A stretch of DNA of 6,771 nt, from positions 1 to 6,771 of the forward strand of contig USDE01000075.1 of NCBI GenBank assembly GCA_900553345.1. The letters run 5' to 3'. Origin of the DNA: an uncultured Collinsella sp. Its GTDB lineage: Bacteria > Actinomycetota > Coriobacteriia > Coriobacteriales > Coriobacteriaceae. Positions within the stretch are counted from its first letter, which is position 1; every line of letters begins with the position of its first letter. The notes below the pieces were generated by a model, which saw only the letters and a program-made list of their open reading frames with translations, ran no database searches and was not told where the DNA came from. The position numbers and the translations under genes were made by a program. Below are positions 4,688 to 6,771 of this stretch, one piece after another.

Positions 4688-5965
4688 CTAGTGCTGCGCG
4701 ACGACAACGCCCAGGCCATCGGGAATGACGGCAACCTTGGCATCGGCACCCTTCATCTCAAAGGCGAGCTTGAGCGCCTCCTCGATAGTGTTGACCGGCG
4801 TCATGTGCATATCCTTGAGCATCTGGTGATCGCACAGGTCGGTGACCATGATCACAGGGTGATGTGCCAGGATGCGGGCAAAGATCTGGCTCGTCCACTG
4901 ATCGGGCAGGGTCTCGTCCTTGGGACGATCGATGCAGGCGCGCTCAAACTCTGCCGGATCGTTGTCGGCGATGTTGTGATAGAAACCCTCGCCGCCGTGA
5001 CCGTCGGCACAACCGGCGACGTCGATGATCACACCGCCCTCGGGAAGCGTGGCCTCAGCAGCGCACATGCCCTTCACGGCCTGGTAGATGTTCTGGTCGA
5101 GCGGGTAGCCGCCGTTGGTGGTGATGGCAATCTCGCACTCGACGGGCTCAACGCCGGCAAGGCTCTTCACGAACTCGCAGCCAGCCTCGTGCGCCTTGTG
5201 GATGTCACCGGCAAAAGAACCGATGACCTCGTGCTTGCCGTTGAGCACCACGTTAAGCACAAAGGCAAGGTGAGCCATCTCGGCAGCGGCAAACATATCC
5301 TCGCTCACGTGGTTGTGGCACAGGTTGCCGGCACGCGAATGAGAATCGTTCACAAACTGACCGTTATGGTTGTACATGATGGTCTTGTAGCTGGCGATGC
5401 CAGGCAGGACGGACTTGCGGCTACCAGAGAAACCGGCAAAGAAGTGCGGCTCAATAAAGCCCTCGGCAAGCAGCAGATCGCAATCGGCGGCAATCTTGTT
5501 GATGATGCACTCGCCACCAGAAGGCAGGGTGCCGATCTTCTTCATCATGCTGTCGTCAGTCGCGACGTGCATAACGATTTCCTCGTTGGCAACGATCTCC
5601 TCGCCGTACTTGTTGACGAGTTCCTCGTGCGTCGACGGACGGTGCATACCCGTAGCAACCAAAATACGCACGCGAGCCTCGGGCGCAGCGGAATGGATGT
5701 GATGCAGCAGAATAGGCATCGTCACACGCGAGGGAACGGGACGCGTATGATCGGAGCTAATGATGACGATATCCTTCTTACCAGCACAAAGCTCCTCGAG
5801 CGAAGGGGAGCCATAAGGATTGGCAAGCGACTCCTCTACCAGCTCTTCCTGCGATTTTGTAGTCTTAAACTCGTTTTGATGACCTTCCATCACACCCGCG
5901 AAGTTCTTATCCTCGAGCTCCAGATGCAACGTCTTGTGGTCAAACGGCAGTTCACATTCAAACAA
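4688..5965 (-). CDS. larA: LarA, nickel-pincer-dependent lactate racemase
   Basis: Cytoplasmic enzyme that interconverts D- and L-lactate by hydride transfer through the nickel-pincer nucleotide cofactor. The product has 425 residues (L. plantarum LarA has 424) and the functional residues fall at the same numbers: Asp72 and Arg75 in SDHTR, His108 in GMHR, His174 in EPHFFAGFSG, Lys184 in GSRK (cofactor attachment), His200 (nickel ligand), Tyr294, Gln295 and Lys298 in the IYQAVKG segment, and Trp357. This agreement supports both function and start. The start is TTG at 5965, preceded by AAAGGAAGAGGG (5986-5975) with 9 nt between; the frame stays open to 6169, but that part covers the leader. LarA relatives can racemise other 2-hydroxyacids, so lactate is the most likely, not the only, substrate. 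It leads a two-gene unit with the channel and is convergent with larB-larC-tetR. Confidence 0.93.
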   Translation of the reverse strand: MFECELPFDHKTLHLELEDKNFAGVMEGHQNEFKTTKSQEELVEESLANPYGSPSLEELCAGKKDIVIISSDHTRPVPSRVTMPILLHHIHSAAPEARVRILVATGMHRPSTHEELVNKYGEEIVANEEIVMHVATDDSMMKKIGTLPSGGECIINKIAADCDLLLAEGFIEPHFFAGFSGSRKSVLPGIASYKTIMYNHNGQFVNDSHSRAGNLCHNHVSEDMFAAAEMAHLAFVLNVVLNGKHEVIGSFAGDIHKAHEAGCEFVKSLAGVEPVECEIAITTNGGYPLDQNIYQAVKGMCAAEATLPEGGVIIDVAGCADGHGGEGFYHNIADNDPAEFERACIDRPKDETLPDQWTSQIFARILAHHPVIMVTDLCDHQMLKDMHMTPVNTIEEALKLAFEMKGADAKVAVIPDGLGVVVAQH

Positions 5966-6056
5966 TGACGAGCGCCCTCTTCCTTTCAACTGACACACTA
6001 GATAAACCGTTGGAAGGATACGCCGCTCACCGAAAAACACCACCGTCCACCGACTC

Positions 6057-6086
6057 ATTAACACAACGTTCATATTTGACCCACAA
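6057..6086 (-). promoter_or_regulatory. Candidate larA promoter
   Basis: On the minus strand, TTGTGG (6086-6081) and GTTAAT (6062-6057, 4 of 6) are separated by 18 nt, and TGT directly before the -10 supplies an extended -10. The start would fall near 6050, giving a leader of about 85 nt. The -35 touches the base of the hairpin at 6087-6126. The 11-bp operator arms found before larB have no clear copy here. Confidence 0.33.
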
Positions 6087-6126
6087 CAAAGCTGCCGCGA
6101 TCCCAAAGGGGGCCGCGGCAGCTTGT
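6087..6126 (-). terminator. Strong hairpin upstream of larA, terminator-like on the minus strand
   Basis: AAGCTGCCGCG (6089-6099) pairs perfectly with CGCGGCAGCTT (6114-6124), with a CCC-AAA-GGG mini-stem (6102-6110) in the loop. On the minus strand the stem is followed by CTTTGTTGTG, a T-rich tract; on the plus strand no T-run follows. It therefore faces left, toward larA. Since no gene is evident to its right in the window, it may end a transcript that starts further right, insulate larA, or act as an attenuator if larA is also transcribed from a promoter upstream of it. Confidence 0.5.
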
Positions 6127-6565
6127 AAAAGACACTATGGACAGGATGGCTATAACGGCGCCGAGACAAACATCAGTCCTATGGCATGCGCGTGTAAGCT
6201 ATCTTGCATAAATTAGTCAATAAACTGCATAGAATGACGCATGCGTTTCGAATCGTAACAGGGTAGCCCCCTCCTGAGCGTGCATTTTTGGGAGTATTCA
6301 GCATCGCGAGATAAGTCTTTGGAGCTAAAGGTCTATCGAAAGCCAAGAAGCCTCCATGGTTCTTCCCTTCTAGACAGCATGCAGCAAGAAACCATCCATA
6401 TTTGAACATTGACAAGGCCCAATTGGCGCGCAAAGGCATCAACAAAGACCGCAAACGTCACCTATGGTCCTATACATCAATCTTTAGCTGCTGAAAACTC
6501 CGTTTTTTGCACGTCGCCCCAAGCACCACCCTCACCCAGCGGCCAATCCGCTGAAGACCGGACAT
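6127..6565. other. Long stretch without a recognisable gene
   Basis: Open frames here (for example 6179-6454 and 6470-6751 on the minus strand) have no good ribosome binding site, no recognisable domain and unusual composition for this genome. The stretch includes an AT-rich segment (6204-6240). TTGCAT (6204-6209) and TAGAAT (6230-6235) resemble promoter boxes on the plus strand but are 20 nt apart. It could be a decayed gene, a non-coding RNA region or intergenic repeat material; I cannot tell which. Confidence 0.5.
6280..6512. repeat. Pair of related motifs in inverted orientation
   Basis: The 24-mer at 6280-6303 and the reverse complement of 6489-6512 share GTGCA, then GGAGT, then TTCAGCA at the same spacing, with 17 of 24 bases equal. 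The string AGCTAAAG also occurs on the inner side of both (6323-6330 plus strand; 6489-6482 region on the minus strand). This could mark the ends of a small element of about 233 bp or two copies of a short intergenic repeat. Confidence 0.35.
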
Positions 6566-6630
6566 CGCAGGGCCCGCCATCAGTTTACTTTTAGGCACAC
6601 TCCGCAGGACGCAAGAAGCTCCCGCCGCAC
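6566..6630 (+). repeat. Dispersed repeat, copy 2
   Basis: Gapless match to 3752-3816 (56 of 65 identical; 6598-6630 exact). Unlike copy 1, the right strand of the inner hairpin and the right outer arm are missing; after 6630 the sequence differs. A much weaker third copy may start near 6691 and reach the CCGCAG at 6726-6731. Confidence 0.8.
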
Positions 6631-6640
6631 TCCAAATGAG

Positions 6641-6765
6641 GCGCGAAGCGCACCATTCTTCCCTCAGCATTAATCCCCGAAGACCGAGGACGAAGGGACC
6701 CGACGGGTTTCCCTCTGAATGCATTCCGCAGCACGAAGCCCCCTTATCCACAGCTCCGAAGGAGC
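6641..6765. other. Cluster of short hairpins at the right edge
   Basis: Three compact stems lie here: GCGC-GAA-GCGC (6641-6651); AGGGA and CCC (6694-6701) against GGG and TCCCT (6705-6714) with a 2-nt bulge; and GCTCC-GAA-GGAGC (6753-6765). With CGCAC-GAA-GTGCG in the 127-bp element they make a recurring GAA-loop pattern. None is followed by a T-run. GAAGGAG at 6758-6764 could instead be a ribosome binding site for a gene starting at or beyond the right edge. Confidence 0.35.
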
Positions 6766-6771
6766 AGGATA

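Noticed and set aside
3820..4728. A 302-codon plus-strand frame
   Set aside because: Antisense shadow of the MIP channel; no domain and it runs through the inverted-repeat element.
4691..5968. A 425-codon open frame on the plus strand opposite larA
   Set aside because: It mirrors larA almost end to end, as often happens opposite GC-rich genes; it has no recognisable domain, and larA shows all its catalytic residues.
5966..6169. N-terminal extension of larA up to an ATG at 6169
   Set aside because: It would translate through the promoter candidate and hairpin, resembles no LarA N-terminus, and would shift catalytic residues away from the characterised numbering.
6179..6454. Small minus-strand protein of 91 residues
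   Set aside because: No ribosome binding site and no recognisable domain; the frame spans one of the inverted motifs.
6470..6751. Small minus-strand protein of 93 residues
   Set aside because: It crosses the second copy of the dispersed repeat and several hairpins, and has no recognisable domain.
6744..6752. Perfect DnaA box TTATCCACA
   Set aside because: A single 9-mer; no cluster of boxes, AT-rich unwinding region or replication genes nearby, so not an origin on this evidence.

Overview
The window reads as chromosomal DNA of a GC-rich, host-associated Actinomycetota. The Coriobacteriia (Collinsella-like) are my best guess. This rests on codon bias and general protein character, not on a marker gene. 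It holds six complete genes and one partial gene. No complete mobile element, CRISPR array, tRNA or rRNA is visible.

Left part (1-1233): the 5' end of aspS (aspartyl-tRNA synthetase) runs off the left edge on the minus strand. Its leader can fold into a strong hairpin just before the ribosome binding site. Divergent from it is serB, a single-domain phosphoserine phosphatase. These are housekeeping genes unrelated to what follows.

Central part (1234-5965): a nickel-pincer / lactate racemase (lar) locus in two convergent units. The plus-strand unit is larB, a short larC and a TetR-family regulator, tightly packed at 10 nt and 2 nt spacing. It is preceded by a perfect 11-bp inverted repeat that is a good operator candidate. 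The minus-strand unit is larA, then a MIP-family channel (larD-like) 49 nt downstream. LarB starts cofactor synthesis from nicotinic acid adenine dinucleotide, LarC inserts nickel, LarA uses the finished cofactor to interconvert D- and L-lactate, and LarD would carry lactate across the membrane. LarA keeps the known catalytic residues at nearly the same numbers as the Lactobacillus plantarum enzyme.

Three things are unusual. The sulfur-transferase gene larE is absent from the window. LarC ends where its C-terminal, CTP-binding half should begin. The channel has Asn-Gln-Ala in place of its second Asn-Pro-Ala motif.

The gap between the two lar units (3601-3906) holds a C-rich, G-poor stretch and a 127-bp element with perfect 29-bp inverted arms around a second hairpin. 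Half of that element recurs, diverged, at 6566-6630.

Right part (5966-6771): about 800 bp without a convincing gene. It holds the larA leader and promoter candidate, a terminator-like hairpin facing left, a pair of inverted related motifs about 185 bp apart, the second repeat copy and several short hairpins.
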